Source of the DNA: a virus
DNA: 64,000 nt
Direction: 5' to 3' (one strand)
IMG/VR virus record: IMGVR_UViG_3300036795_000108
Coordinates: 1-64,000 of that record
Positions 13,684 through 20,089 of this stretch are shown in pieces. The translations under genes and the position numbers were made by a program. Numbering within the stretch: the first letter of the stretch is position 1; every line of letters starts with the position of its first letter. The notes beneath the pieces were generated by a model. It made no database searches, was not told the origin of the DNA, and worked only from the letters and a program-made list of their open reading frames with translations.

Positions 13684-14129
13684 CACGCCGATCGACGCTC
13701 CTCGCACTCCTCCAAACGCGGAGAGGCCGTCAGCTTGACCGCCGCCGCCCGCAGATGCCCGTCGACAACCTCTACGCAGAACGCGCCGAACTCCCCGCGA
13801 TACCCCACCGCCATGCTCACGATCACATACAGGATCCCCGGCTCGGCGTGCGCGATGTCCGAGTCGCTTGGCCGCGGGCCCGAACGCACATGGGAGTGAT
13901 AGACCGCGAGACGGTCATGGCCAGCGTCCTCAATGTCAGCGTAGACCTGCTGTTGCTCGGCGGCGTCGACGAGGAACGTCGCGGCGTGATGCGCGACGTT
14001 CGTCAGCCGCCACGTCCGGGCTGGCTCCTGGTTGCCGCTGAGCAGTCCGACGCACTCCTCCGGCCAGCACTCCATTGCGTGCCGGAGGATCTCGCGTCGA
14101 GCGCTGTACGGCAGGAAGAACTCCGTCAA
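13683..14129 (-). CDS. JAMM/MPN-domain metalloprotease
   Basis: 148 residues, a single domain. The zinc motif is complete: Glu 24/25 in PEECVGLLSG, then H78-S-H80, seven residues, S88 and D91 (HxHx7SxxD). JAMM enzymes cut isopeptide or C-terminal peptide bonds of ubiquitin-like or sulfur-carrier proteins. In tail modules the domain is usually joined to NlpC/P60, but here it stands alone among early genes. The start is a TTG overlapping the previous stop. The substrate is unknown; processing a host ubiquitin-like or ThiS/MoaD-like protein is a guess. Confidence 0.8.
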   Translation of the reverse strand: MTEFFLPYSARREILRHAMECWPEECVGLLSGNQEPARTWRLTNVAHHAATFLVDAAEQQQVYADIEDAGHDRLAVYHSHVRSGPRPSDSDIAHAEPGILYVIVSMAVGYRGEFGAFCVEVVDGHLRAAAVKLTASPRLEECEERRSA

Positions 14130-14479
14130 AGCCCGGCCTCATTCACGGCGTTGATCACATCTCGTACAGCCCCTCCGTAAATGTACCCTTCGTGACGCTC
14201 ATAGTCCCGACACGCGACCGCCTCCTTGATGATCGGATCGGCGAGCATGGCATCACGAAGAACGCTGCGCGCTATCTCAAAGTCGGCATATGCCACTCGG
14301 CGGACTAAGCTCACACTCTCGTCGGTTGGCCACTCCACGCGTGGTGTTTCTGCGGCGTCCAGCATTTCACGCGCCAGATCAGTGACGTGTTGACGCGTGA
14401 GATCTTGGTCTGCGATGTGCCGCTGTAGCACCGCAGCCGCATCCTCGATGCGCTGCTCCTGGGTCTTCTCGCTCGGCAT
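14126..14479 (-). CDS. Hypothetical helical protein (117 aa)
   Basis: Starts MPSEKTQEQRIEDAAAVLQR; long helices (QHVTDLAREMLDAAETPRV, RRVAYADFEIARSVLRDAML) and an HEGYIYGGAVRD tail. Overlaps both neighbours by four to five bases. No domain recognised. Confidence 0.65.
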   Translation of the reverse strand: MPSEKTQEQRIEDAAAVLQRHIADQDLTRQHVTDLAREMLDAAETPRVEWPTDESVSLVRRVAYADFEIARSVLRDAMLADPIIKEAVACRDYERHEGYIYGGAVRDVINAVNEAGL

Positions 14480-14799
14480 CAGTTCAATCCCATGATGAGG
14501 GAGTCCAAGCCGAACGCCGTCGGGCGGCCATCCTCGTCGTCGTCGCTTATCGCGAGCGTCTGCTGAGCCTGCTCGCGCGCCTGGGCGGCATACGCCTCCG
14601 GGATCGTGGTGGAGATGACAACCTCCATCAACTCGCCGATCTCCTCGCGCGTCATCTTCACGCCGAACGCGAAGCTCACGTACGGCATCGCCGGGTGAGT
14701 CTGGATATCCGCGATGAACGCCGTCTTGACATCGCCGGCAGCGTCGACGATGAGGTCCAGGTCGGGTCCTGTCTTGGTCGAAATGGTCTTGAGGTTCAT
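14479..14799 (-). CDS. Hypothetical protein (106 aa)
   Basis: Starts MNLKTISTKTGPDLDLIVDA; a beta-rich N-terminus followed by MTREEIGELMEVVISTTIPE and a Gln/Ala helix. The start at 14799 follows AGGACTCACCC. It lies just downstream of the structured element at 14824-14886, which may control it. Function unknown. Confidence 0.65.
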   Translation of the reverse strand: MNLKTISTKTGPDLDLIVDAAGDVKTAFIADIQTHPAMPYVSFAFGVKMTREEIGELMEVVISTTIPEAYAAQAREQAQQTLAISDDDEDGRPTAFGLDSLIMGLN

Positions 14800-14823
14800 G
14801 GGTGAGTCCTGTTCTGTTCGGGG

Positions 14824-14886
14824 CCGGCCTGACTGCCGGAGGCCAGCGCCGCGGGACCTTTCCGCGGACGCTCGCCTCCGTCGATG
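14824..14886 (-). ncRNA. Structured RNA-like element, copy B
   Basis: Begins right after a stop codon with CATCGACGGAGG. It folds as an outer GGAGGC/GCCTCC stem, then AGCG/CGCT and CCGCGG/CCGCGG, and ends in GGCAGTCAGGCCGG. It shares its ends and architecture with copy A but differs in the stems. Confidence 0.5.
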
Positions 14887-14967
14887 TCAACCCGCACTCG
14901 CAGCCTCCCTGACCCGATCCACCATGTTGATCGCGTCCTTCTTCGTCATTCCGATGATGATCTCCAT
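14887..14967 (-). CDS. Very small protein (26 aa)
   Basis: MEIIIGMTKKDAINMVDRVR then EAASAG. It lies between the two structured elements, with GGGAGC upstream of the ATG. It would be a single amphipathic helix. Too short to be certain. Confidence 0.4.
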   Translation of the reverse strand: MEIIIGMTKKDAINMVDRVREAASAG

Positions 14968-15002
14968 TTGGGGCGCAGCTCCCTAAGTTGGCGTTAGGTA
15001 TC

Positions 15003-15064
15003 CCGGCCTGACTGCCCGGACCGCAGCGCCCGAGCCAAAGCCCGGGCGCTCCCGTCCGTCGATG
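15003..15064 (-). ncRNA. Structured RNA-like element, copy A
   Basis: Begins two bases after the DUF932 stop with ATCGACGGACGGG. A GGAC/GTCC outer stem encloses a perfect-ended hairpin (AGCGCCCGGGC/GCTCGGGCGCT, loop TTTG), then GGGCAGTCAGGCCGGG. See copy B. Confidence 0.5.
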
Positions 15065-15065
15065 T

Positions 15066-16091
15066 TCAGCCAAGCACCGTCGCGAGCGTCTCGACCGTCG
15101 AGGCGTCGAGCTTCTCAAAGCCCCCCTGCACCGCCTTGAGCTGGTTGCGCTCGACGCGCTCCGAACCCCGGACGCTGAACACATGGTGGTCGGCCGTGTT
15201 GACCGCCTGCACGACACCCCACGCCGTGTTCCTCCACGGAGCGACCCGGTTGTCGTTGTCCCAGAGGTTCTGGAGCGCGGCCTGCTTATTGGTCGCTCTC
15301 CCGATCGCAGCCTTCCGCGTCTTATCCGCCGGGACCGGCGCCAACTCGGCGAGGAACTCCGCCCACTGCGCGTCAGTGACGGTCGTGTTCGTCAACTCCT
15401 CGACCTCGGCCGTGAAGTCCTCGGCGATCGTATAGACGATCGCCAGCGCCTCACGCGCGTCGGCGAGCTTCGCCTGCGAATACTTCGTGTGACGGACCTT
15501 GAACACCTGGCCCTGCTCGCCGAGGCCCGCGGCCATCGTGTTGTCGCACACCACGTTCTGGACGCAGCGCTTATAGGTCGTGGACAGCGACCCGTCAAAC
15601 GCGGTCGCCGCCAGCAGGTAGGGACGAAACTCCACGCCGCTCGGCGTCGTGATGCTGTCCGGCACCTCGATCTGCACCCACGCGATCCGGCCGTTGCGCA
15701 GCAGGCCCGCGGAGCCGATCCCGAGATCGTCGTCAAGCAGCGACGCGACCTCCTTGAGCAGCCACTCGTCGTACTGGTGGATCTGCCAGCCATCCTTCGG
15801 GACGCCGAGGATGAACCCCGTGTCGTCGCGCATGATGGCCTTGAACCCGCCGGACGTCTCGGGCGTGGACTGGATGACACCGTCCGGAGTGATCGCCGTT
15901 GCGACGACCGCGCCCTCGATGGCGTGCCAGTCGAACAGGCGACGCTCGACGTCCTCGACGGGAATGAAGCCCGGGTAGTGGTTCGGTTCGGCGCCCTGCT
16001 CGCTGGCCTTGTAGTGCCAAGCGTTGCCTCGCCGGTCGGTCAGGCCGATCAGGGTGTTTTGATTCAGCCATTCGTACGTCTCGGAACTCAT
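15066..16091 (-). CDS. DUF932 phage/plasmid-like protein
   Basis: 341 residues. N-terminal WLNQNTLIGLTDRRGNAWHY, then PVEDVERRLFDWHAIEG. The DUF932 core includes LLRNGRIAWVQIEVPD, LLAATAFDGSLSTTYKRCVQ and NVVCDNTMAAGLGE. Families of this type are common on phages and plasmids and have no settled function; a DNA or replication-related role is often supposed. The start follows GAAAGGGCATCAC and the gene has its own CGTTATACTC promoter about 45 bases upstream. Confidence 0.85.
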   Translation of the reverse strand: MSSETYEWLNQNTLIGLTDRRGNAWHYKASEQGAEPNHYPGFIPVEDVERRLFDWHAIEGAVVATAITPDGVIQSTPETSGGFKAIMRDDTGFILGVPKDGWQIHQYDEWLLKEVASLLDDDLGIGSAGLLRNGRIAWVQIEVPDSITTPSGVEFRPYLLAATAFDGSLSTTYKRCVQNVVCDNTMAAGLGEQGQVFKVRHTKYSQAKLADAREALAIVYTIAEDFTAEVEELTNTTVTDAQWAEFLAELAPVPADKTRKAAIGRATNKQAALQNLWDNDNRVAPWRNTAWGVVQAVNTADHHVFSVRGSERVERNQLKAVQGGFEKLDASTVETLATVLG

Positions 16092-16140
16092 GTGATGCCC
16101 TTTCGTAGATTCGAGCGGTTCGGGATCGCTCGCTACGCAA

Positions 16141-16150
16141 GAGTATAACG
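16141..16150 (-). promoter_or_regulatory. CGTTATACTC promoter element, copy 6
   Basis: TAGACG, 17 bases, TATACT on the minus strand, upstream of the DUF932 gene. Confidence 0.7.
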
Positions 16151-16167
16151 GAGCGCGGCTGTACCGT

Positions 16168-16557
16168 CTAGTGGCAGCGGTGCAGCCGATGGATCGCCTC
16201 GCCCTCCAAAGGCCCATCGCACACATACAGCCGGCCGACGTCGTTCTCATCCAGGGCGACGCCCAGCACGCCCGTGGGATCCTCCCCGACGTACCCCGCG
16301 TCGCCGCAGCGCCAGCAGGAGATCGAGTAGTCCCGAGCGCGAGGCGACGCCCGGACGCCGTTCGGCCAGCACACCGGGCAGCGTTGGCGTTGCCCGTTGG
16401 TCTTGAACAGGTTCGGGACCTCCGCCCGGTCCACCAGCGCGGTCATCCCCCCGCGGATCGCGACCTCTAAGACGGGTTCTCCGCATCGGGGACAGACGGT
16501 CGACCAGACCCGTGAGGTTGGCGTCCCGGCTCGTGGCTCTCCCCGCACAGCGGACAC
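16168..16557 (-). CDS. Zinc-ribbon protein
   Basis: 129 residues with CPRCGEPV, CPVC and CWRCGDAGYVG, two zinc-ribbon knuckles, and an acidic C-terminal part ending HRLHRCH. The only start that keeps the first CPRC is the GTG at 16557, which overlaps the upstream gene by 91 bases. A later ATG at 16446 after GGGGGG would remove that knuckle. Probably nucleic-acid binding. Confidence 0.6.
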   Translation of the reverse strand: MSAVRGEPRAGTPTSRVWSTVCPRCGEPVLEVAIRGGMTALVDRAEVPNLFKTNGQRQRCPVCWPNGVRASPRARDYSISCWRCGDAGYVGEDPTGVLGVALDENDVGRLYVCDGPLEGEAIHRLHRCH

Positions 16558-16754
16558 GCGCGCAGAATATCACCGGGGTCCGGTGTAATAAGCGCACCGC
16601 AGCCCCGGCAAGGCCACGCCTGCTCGCCCTGGTAGGCGAAGTCGCCGTTGGGTTGCATCATGTAGACGGCGCCGTCGACATCAAAGGCCGTGGGGCGGCC
16701 TCGCTCGGCCGGGCGTCCGTCGAACGGGCCGCCGATCAAGTAGCGGGTTTTCAT
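16467..16754 (-). CDS. Small zinc-ribbon-like protein
   Basis: 95 residues. KTRYLIGGPFDGRPAERGRP is a pattern seen in many actinophage small proteins. It is followed by YMMQPNGDFAYQGEQAW, then CRGCG and CPLCG, a zinc ribbon. GAGGA before the ATG overlaps the end of the methyltransferase remnant. Function unknown. Confidence 0.65.
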   Translation of the reverse strand: MKTRYLIGGPFDGRPAERGRPTAFDVDGAVYMMQPNGDFAYQGEQAWPCRGCGALITPDPGDILRACPLCGESHEPGRQPHGSGRPSVPDAENPS

Positions 16755-16769
16755 CGGATCTGCAGGTCC

Positions 16770-16948
16770 TCATCTGCGCCCCTCGTAATCGAGGATTCTT
16801 CGCCCGAGCCATTCGAGGACATTGACGGTGACGGCGTTCCCGCACGCGCTGTAGCGCCGGCCGTCGGGTTGGGGATCGTCCACTGGTCGGGGAAGCCCTG
16901 TAGCCGTTCGCACTCCGTGGGCGTCAGCATGTCGCGAAGCCAGTTCAT
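16770..16948 (-). pseudogene. C-terminal remnant of a C5-cytosine methyltransferase, frameshifted
   Basis: MNWLRDMLTPTECERLQGFP then DQWTIPNP matches motif IX and its flank of Dcm-type enzymes. After about 16870 the frame becomes shadow. The next frame continues as RRYSACGNAVTVNVLEWLGR, then RILDYEGRR and stop, which is motif X. One missing base near CCGAC would restore P-D-G-R-R-Y. Motifs I to VIII are absent upstream, so even when repaired it is only the C-terminal piece. Confidence 0.7.
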
Positions 16949-16986
16949 CGCTCGATGACGATGGACGTAGTCGAAAACGCCGCCGC

Positions 16987-17349
16987 TCACCGCCGGCCCT
17001 TCCACCGCGAGGACTCCATCAAAACGCCCCGCTCCACATCCCGCTTCAACCACACCGTCCCCTGCGCCAACCTCGTGCCCGGCAAGCTCCGCCGCTCACA
17101 CCACTTCCCCACATTCGCCTTCGCGACCCCCAAAAGCTCCGCCGCCTCCTTCACCCCAACCGTCGCCGGCGGCTTACGACGCGACATCTCCCCGGCCGCG
17201 ACCCGGGTGACCGCCTCCGTCGCCCAGACCGGCCCGTTCGCCAACTCCAACACCGCCAGCCCCTTCAGCTTCTCGCGGACCGACCCGGGCCGCAACCCCA
17301 AGATCGCCGCCGCCTCCGTCCGCCCGACGACATCAGGGCCGCTACCCAT
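16987..17349 (-). CDS. Tandem helix-turn-helix DNA-binding protein
   Basis: 120 residues with two MerR/excisionase-type helix-turn-helix units: VVGRTEAAAILGLRPGSVRE at residues 7-26 and VGVKEAAELLGVAKANVGKW at 64-83. Basic segments surround both (SRRKPPA, ESSRWKGRR). It overlaps the upstream membrane-protein gene by eight bases. Likely a regulator or recombination directionality factor. Confidence 0.65.
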   Translation of the reverse strand: MGSGPDVVGRTEAAAILGLRPGSVREKLKGLAVLELANGPVWATEAVTRVAAGEMSRRKPPATVGVKEAAELLGVAKANVGKWCERRSLPGTRLAQGTVWLKRDVERGVLMESSRWKGRR

Positions 17350-17524
17350 CGTCGCCGAGCAGATCCCAGTCGCGTTCCTCCACCACGCTGAACAGGCCGC
17401 CGAACAGCAACACGACCCCGAACACGAACACCGGCCACGACACGACGGCAGACAGCACCGACACGCCCGCCAAGCCGAGCCCGACGACCATCGCGACAAT
17501 CCTCACCACGTCAAATCCTCTCAT
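17342..17524 (-). CDS. Small membrane protein, probably leaderless
   Basis: 60 residues. Two hydrophobic helices (VVRIVAMVVGLGLAGVSVLS and PVFVFGVVLLFGGLFSVV) precede an acidic tail (EERDWDLLGDDG). The ATG lies six bases after the -10 hexamer, with no room for a ribosome site, so the mRNA should begin at or next to the start codon. Function unknown. Confidence 0.65.
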   Translation of the reverse strand: MRGFDVVRIVAMVVGLGLAGVSVLSAVVSWPVFVFGVVLLFGGLFSVVEERDWDLLGDDG

Positions 17525-17529
17525 CGTCC

Positions 17530-17539
17530 GAGTATAACG
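17530..17539 (-). promoter_or_regulatory. CGTTATACTC promoter element, copy 7 (leaderless)
   Basis: TATACT, CGGACG, ATG on the minus strand: start codon at the expected +1. Confidence 0.7.
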
Positions 17540-17547
17540 CCGGGTCC

Positions 17548-18051
17548 CTAGAACGCTGCCAACTGCTCGACCGGGGCCTGCTTCAGGCCATCCGCTGCGG
17601 TCACCGCCACGCCGAGCGCCTGCCAGCAATGACCCGTCAGACCGTACAGCGGACCCATGCCCGTCGCTTTGCGCCCGATCGCCTTGCTGTCCCCCCCGAA
17701 GCGGTCCACGAGCGCCTGGCGGACATGAGAGTCCTTAGCTGTCCCCGAATGGCAGAGATGATGCTTGACGTCCATCCGGGAGGGGCGCAGCGCCTCGGAA
17801 TCATCAACCAGTCGCCAGCGCTCCGCGAACCGCCCGGACCAGAACACCGTCTCGAACGTCTCCGAGCCGACCGGCTTACCGAAGCTCGTCACGCGCTCGA
17901 TCGCGATCCGCTCGCAGTCCAAGCCGTCGATCCGGTACAGCAGCCGCCAGTTATCGACCTTGTCCTCCCAGCTCACCGGCAGGCCCGTCTCGGTATCCAA
18001 GACGACGTAGGCCGAGATCTCATGCCCGGGATCGATCGCGAGCAGCAGCAT
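17548..18051 (-). CDS. RuvC-like Holliday junction resolvase
   Basis: 167 residues. An RNase H-like fold with catalytic acids in LLLAIDPGH (Asp 7) and IAIERV (Glu 52). A DSHVRQALVDRFGG motif near 107-120 carries the His/Asp pair typical of RuvC-type phage resolvases. It would trim branched DNA during replication or recombination before packaging. Like the gene downstream it starts six bases after a -10 box, so it is probably translated from a leaderless mRNA. Confidence 0.8.
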   Translation of the reverse strand: MLLLAIDPGHEISAYVVLDTETGLPVSWEDKVDNWRLLYRIDGLDCERIAIERVTSFGKPVGSETFETVFWSGRFAERWRLVDDSEALRPSRMDVKHHLCHSGTAKDSHVRQALVDRFGGDSKAIGRKATGMGPLYGLTGHCWQALGVAVTAADGLKQAPVEQLAAF

Positions 18052-18056
18052 CGCCG

Positions 18057-18066
18057 GAGTATAACG
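18057..18066 (-). promoter_or_regulatory. CGTTATACTC promoter element, copy 8 (leaderless)
   Basis: TATACT, CCGGCG, ATG on the minus strand, at the start of the resolvase gene. Confidence 0.7.
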
Positions 18067-19074
18067 CTACGCAACCGCTCCCGCACGCAGCGGCTGGACA
18101 TCACGCTCCAAGTCATACAGATCCGCGACCGACCACACATCCTCGCCGGCGACCGTGACGACCACATCGCAGTTCAGGATCATCGCGTCGACCAACTCCA
18201 CCGAGACGCGGTCCTGGTCGCCGAACAGCACGCTCTGCAACCGCCGCGGGTTCAAACCCAACTCCGCCGCCAAACGGCCGGCGCTCAACTCGCTGCGGCG
18301 CCCATCACCCGACATCGTCCACAGGGCGCGCTGGATCGAGAACGCGAACAGCCACAGCCGACACGGCCCGCAGCCCACCACGTCCGGAGCGCCGGCACTA
18401 GCCCGCGCGACCCGCTGAGCCTTACGCTCGATCGTGAAGAACCCCGGGTCCTCAGCGATCTTCGCGGCACGCCACGCCGCGACCCTCGCCCGGTTACGCG
18501 CCCGAAACTCCTCCCCATCGGCACGCCGCGCATAATGCCGGCGCCCCGCCGCGCGCATCCGATCGCGCCACACCGCCAAGCGCTCAGGATCCTGACGGAT
18601 CCGCCGGTAGGTCGCCTGGCTCTGCGCCCGCACCCGATCGCGATGATCCTCGCGCCACCGCGCCAGCCGCCGCGACTCGCACACCCGGCAGCGCGGCACC
18701 CACGTCCGGGCGCGCCCATCCGACCGGCGGCCCATGCTCGTGAACTGCGACACCAACGGATCGTCATCAACCACCTTCTCCACTCCGCACCCCGCGCAGC
18801 GCTTCACCCGGACCGGACGGCCGTCGCGCATCACCATCTTGACCGTCACATACGGCGGCGGCACCGTCGGAGGGGCCGACAGCACCAGTTGCGTCGACAC
18901 CCCCAACGCCCGGGCTATCCGCCGGACCGCGCGAGCATCCAAGCCGCGCGTCCCATACTCGAAATCCCGCATGTACGTCCGGCACACCCCCGCCTGCTTC
19001 GCCATCTGAACCTGAGTGATTCCCTTCTCGCTGCGCATCTGCCGCAGCGTCTGAGACGCGCCGCCGACGCTCAC
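18067..19074 (-). CDS. XRE-type regulator with zinc knuckles and a second HTH-like region
   Basis: 335 residues. XRE helix-turn-helix at residues 10-60 (LRQMRSEKGITQVQMAKQAG then VCRTYMRDFEYGTRGLD). A Cys set follows: CAGCG near 84 and CRVCESRR near 115. A long basic region (RARNRARVAAWRAAK) and another Cys pair (GCGPC) come next. A C-terminal HTH-like stretch reads LSAGRLAAELGLNPRRLQSV. The GTG at 19074 follows GGGAGGGG and overlaps the preceding stop. It could be the lysogeny or early-gene repressor, but domain content is all that supports this. Confidence 0.65.
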   Translation of the reverse strand: MSVGGASQTLRQMRSEKGITQVQMAKQAGVCRTYMRDFEYGTRGLDARAVRRIARALGVSTQLVLSAPPTVPPPYVTVKMVMRDGRPVRVKRCAGCGVEKVVDDDPLVSQFTSMGRRSDGRARTWVPRCRVCESRRLARWREDHRDRVRAQSQATYRRIRQDPERLAVWRDRMRAAGRRHYARRADGEEFRARNRARVAAWRAAKIAEDPGFFTIERKAQRVARASAGAPDVVGCGPCRLWLFAFSIQRALWTMSGDGRRSELSAGRLAAELGLNPRRLQSVLFGDQDRVSVELVDAMILNCDVVVTVAGEDVWSVADLYDLERDVQPLRAGAVA

Positions 19075-19193
19075 AGCAACCCCTCCCGCCATTCCATCCA
19101 CCGGCAGCGCATCCGACGCAGCCTCCATAACCACGGCCAGCGATCCACGATCGACAGTCCGAACGGATCACGCCACGCGCCTCGTCTCATCAT
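19071..19193 (-). CDS. Small Trp/Arg-rich protein (40 aa)
   Basis: MMRRGAWRDPFGLSIVDRWP then WLWRLRRMRCRWMEWREGLL. Six Trp and nine or ten Arg residues give a strongly basic, aromatic peptide. ATGATGA overlaps the upstream stop and GTGA joins it to the XRE gene. That double overlap supports real translation. It might bind nucleic acid or membrane. Confidence 0.55.
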   Translation of the reverse strand: MMRRGAWRDPFGLSIVDRWPWLWRLRRMRCRWMEWREGLL

Positions 19194-20089
19194 TTCACGC
19201 TCCAAAGAATCGCTCGCCCGCTACGTCCAGCCGGGGCGATGACGCCCCGCCGCTTCAAATCGCTCACGCCAGCCCGCGCCACATCGCTGGAAATCCCGCA
19301 CCACGCCATCGCGAACTCCCGAGCGAAACAGAACGGCTCCGGCATCGGCCACCTCGGATCGCGCAAGCCCAACAGCAGCCCGACGCCAGCAGCGACCTTC
19401 AACGTCGCAGCCGGAGCCTCGCCGACATCCAACGGCCATCCACCGCGGCCCAGCAACCCCGCCTCATGATCGAGACGCTCGCCCCACCGAGCCAACTCCA
19501 CCATCGAGAACACGTCCCGAGCCACCCCCACCCGCCGATAGGCGATCAACGCCCGGACGCTCGCCAACGTCATCGACCCGCGCTCCGGGCACAGATAGCT
19601 CCCGAAACGCATCTCGGCCTCATGCTCATGCCCGGGGATCACGCAACTGAACCGCTCGCCGATCGCTCCCAACGCCCGGGCTCGACGCTCCGTCCGATCC
19701 AGACCGACCCCCAAAGAGACATCGATAACGCTACGGGGTGAAGTAGTTGACTTGTAGGTAGTAGTTGTCTCTATGGGGGTCGCTGTCTCTATGGGGGTGG
19801 ACGGAAGGAAGGATTCGAGCGGGGCGAGCAGGCAGGTTGGGGGCGGATCGACGCTTCTCAGGGCTGCGGTGAGACTCCGCAGGCGGTGGTAGGGCAGGTC
19901 CTGGCGGGGGGGGGTGATCCGGTTGAGGATCCTTAGGGAGCGGTGGCGTAGCCGGCGTTCGTGATGTTCGACGGCGTTGCGGAGATGCTGGGCGTCGCAT
20001 TCGGAGATTCCCGTCCGCGTGGCGTACTCGCGGGTCTGGGCATCCACCGCCTCACAGAACACGCTTCCTGAAAGCACCTGCGGGCTCAT
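19190..20089 (-). CDS. Primase-associated zinc/winged-helix protein
   Basis: 299 residues. An N-terminal helical region precedes a Thr/Pro linker made of repeats (TPIETATPIETTTTYKSTT). A likely zinc segment follows (CVIPGHEHEAEMRFGSYLCP), then MTLASVRALIAYRRVG. A C-terminal winged helix reads REFAMAWCGISSDVARAGVS, then DLKRRGVIAPAGRSG. The order resembles replication-associated proteins encoded next to phage primases. Its ATG overlaps the stop of the primase-helicase, so the two are made together. Exact role unproven. Confidence 0.6.
   Translation of the reverse strand: MSPQVLSGSVFCEAVDAQTREYATRTGISECDAQHLRNAVEHHERRLRHRSLRILNRITPPRQDLPYHRLRSLTAALRSVDPPPTCLLAPLESFLPSTPIETATPIETTTTYKSTTSPRSVIDVSLGVGLDRTERRARALGAIGERFSCVIPGHEHEAEMRFGSYLCPERGSMTLASVRALIAYRRVGVARDVFSMVELARWGERLDHEAGLLGRGGWPLDVGEAPAATLKVAAGVGLLLGLRDPRWPMPEPFCFAREFAMAWCGISSDVARAGVSDLKRRGVIAPAGRSGRAILWSVK

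Noticed and set aside
17629-19242. Long open frame of 537 codons on the plus strand
   Set aside because: It is the shadow of the resolvase and XRE genes. Its protein is mostly Arg, His and Pro with no domain, and it opposes well-supported minus-strand genes.
19728-19800. Short direct repeats (TCTCTATGGGGG twice) as origin iterons
   Set aside because: They encode the TPIET linker repeats of the primase-associated protein and are only two copies.
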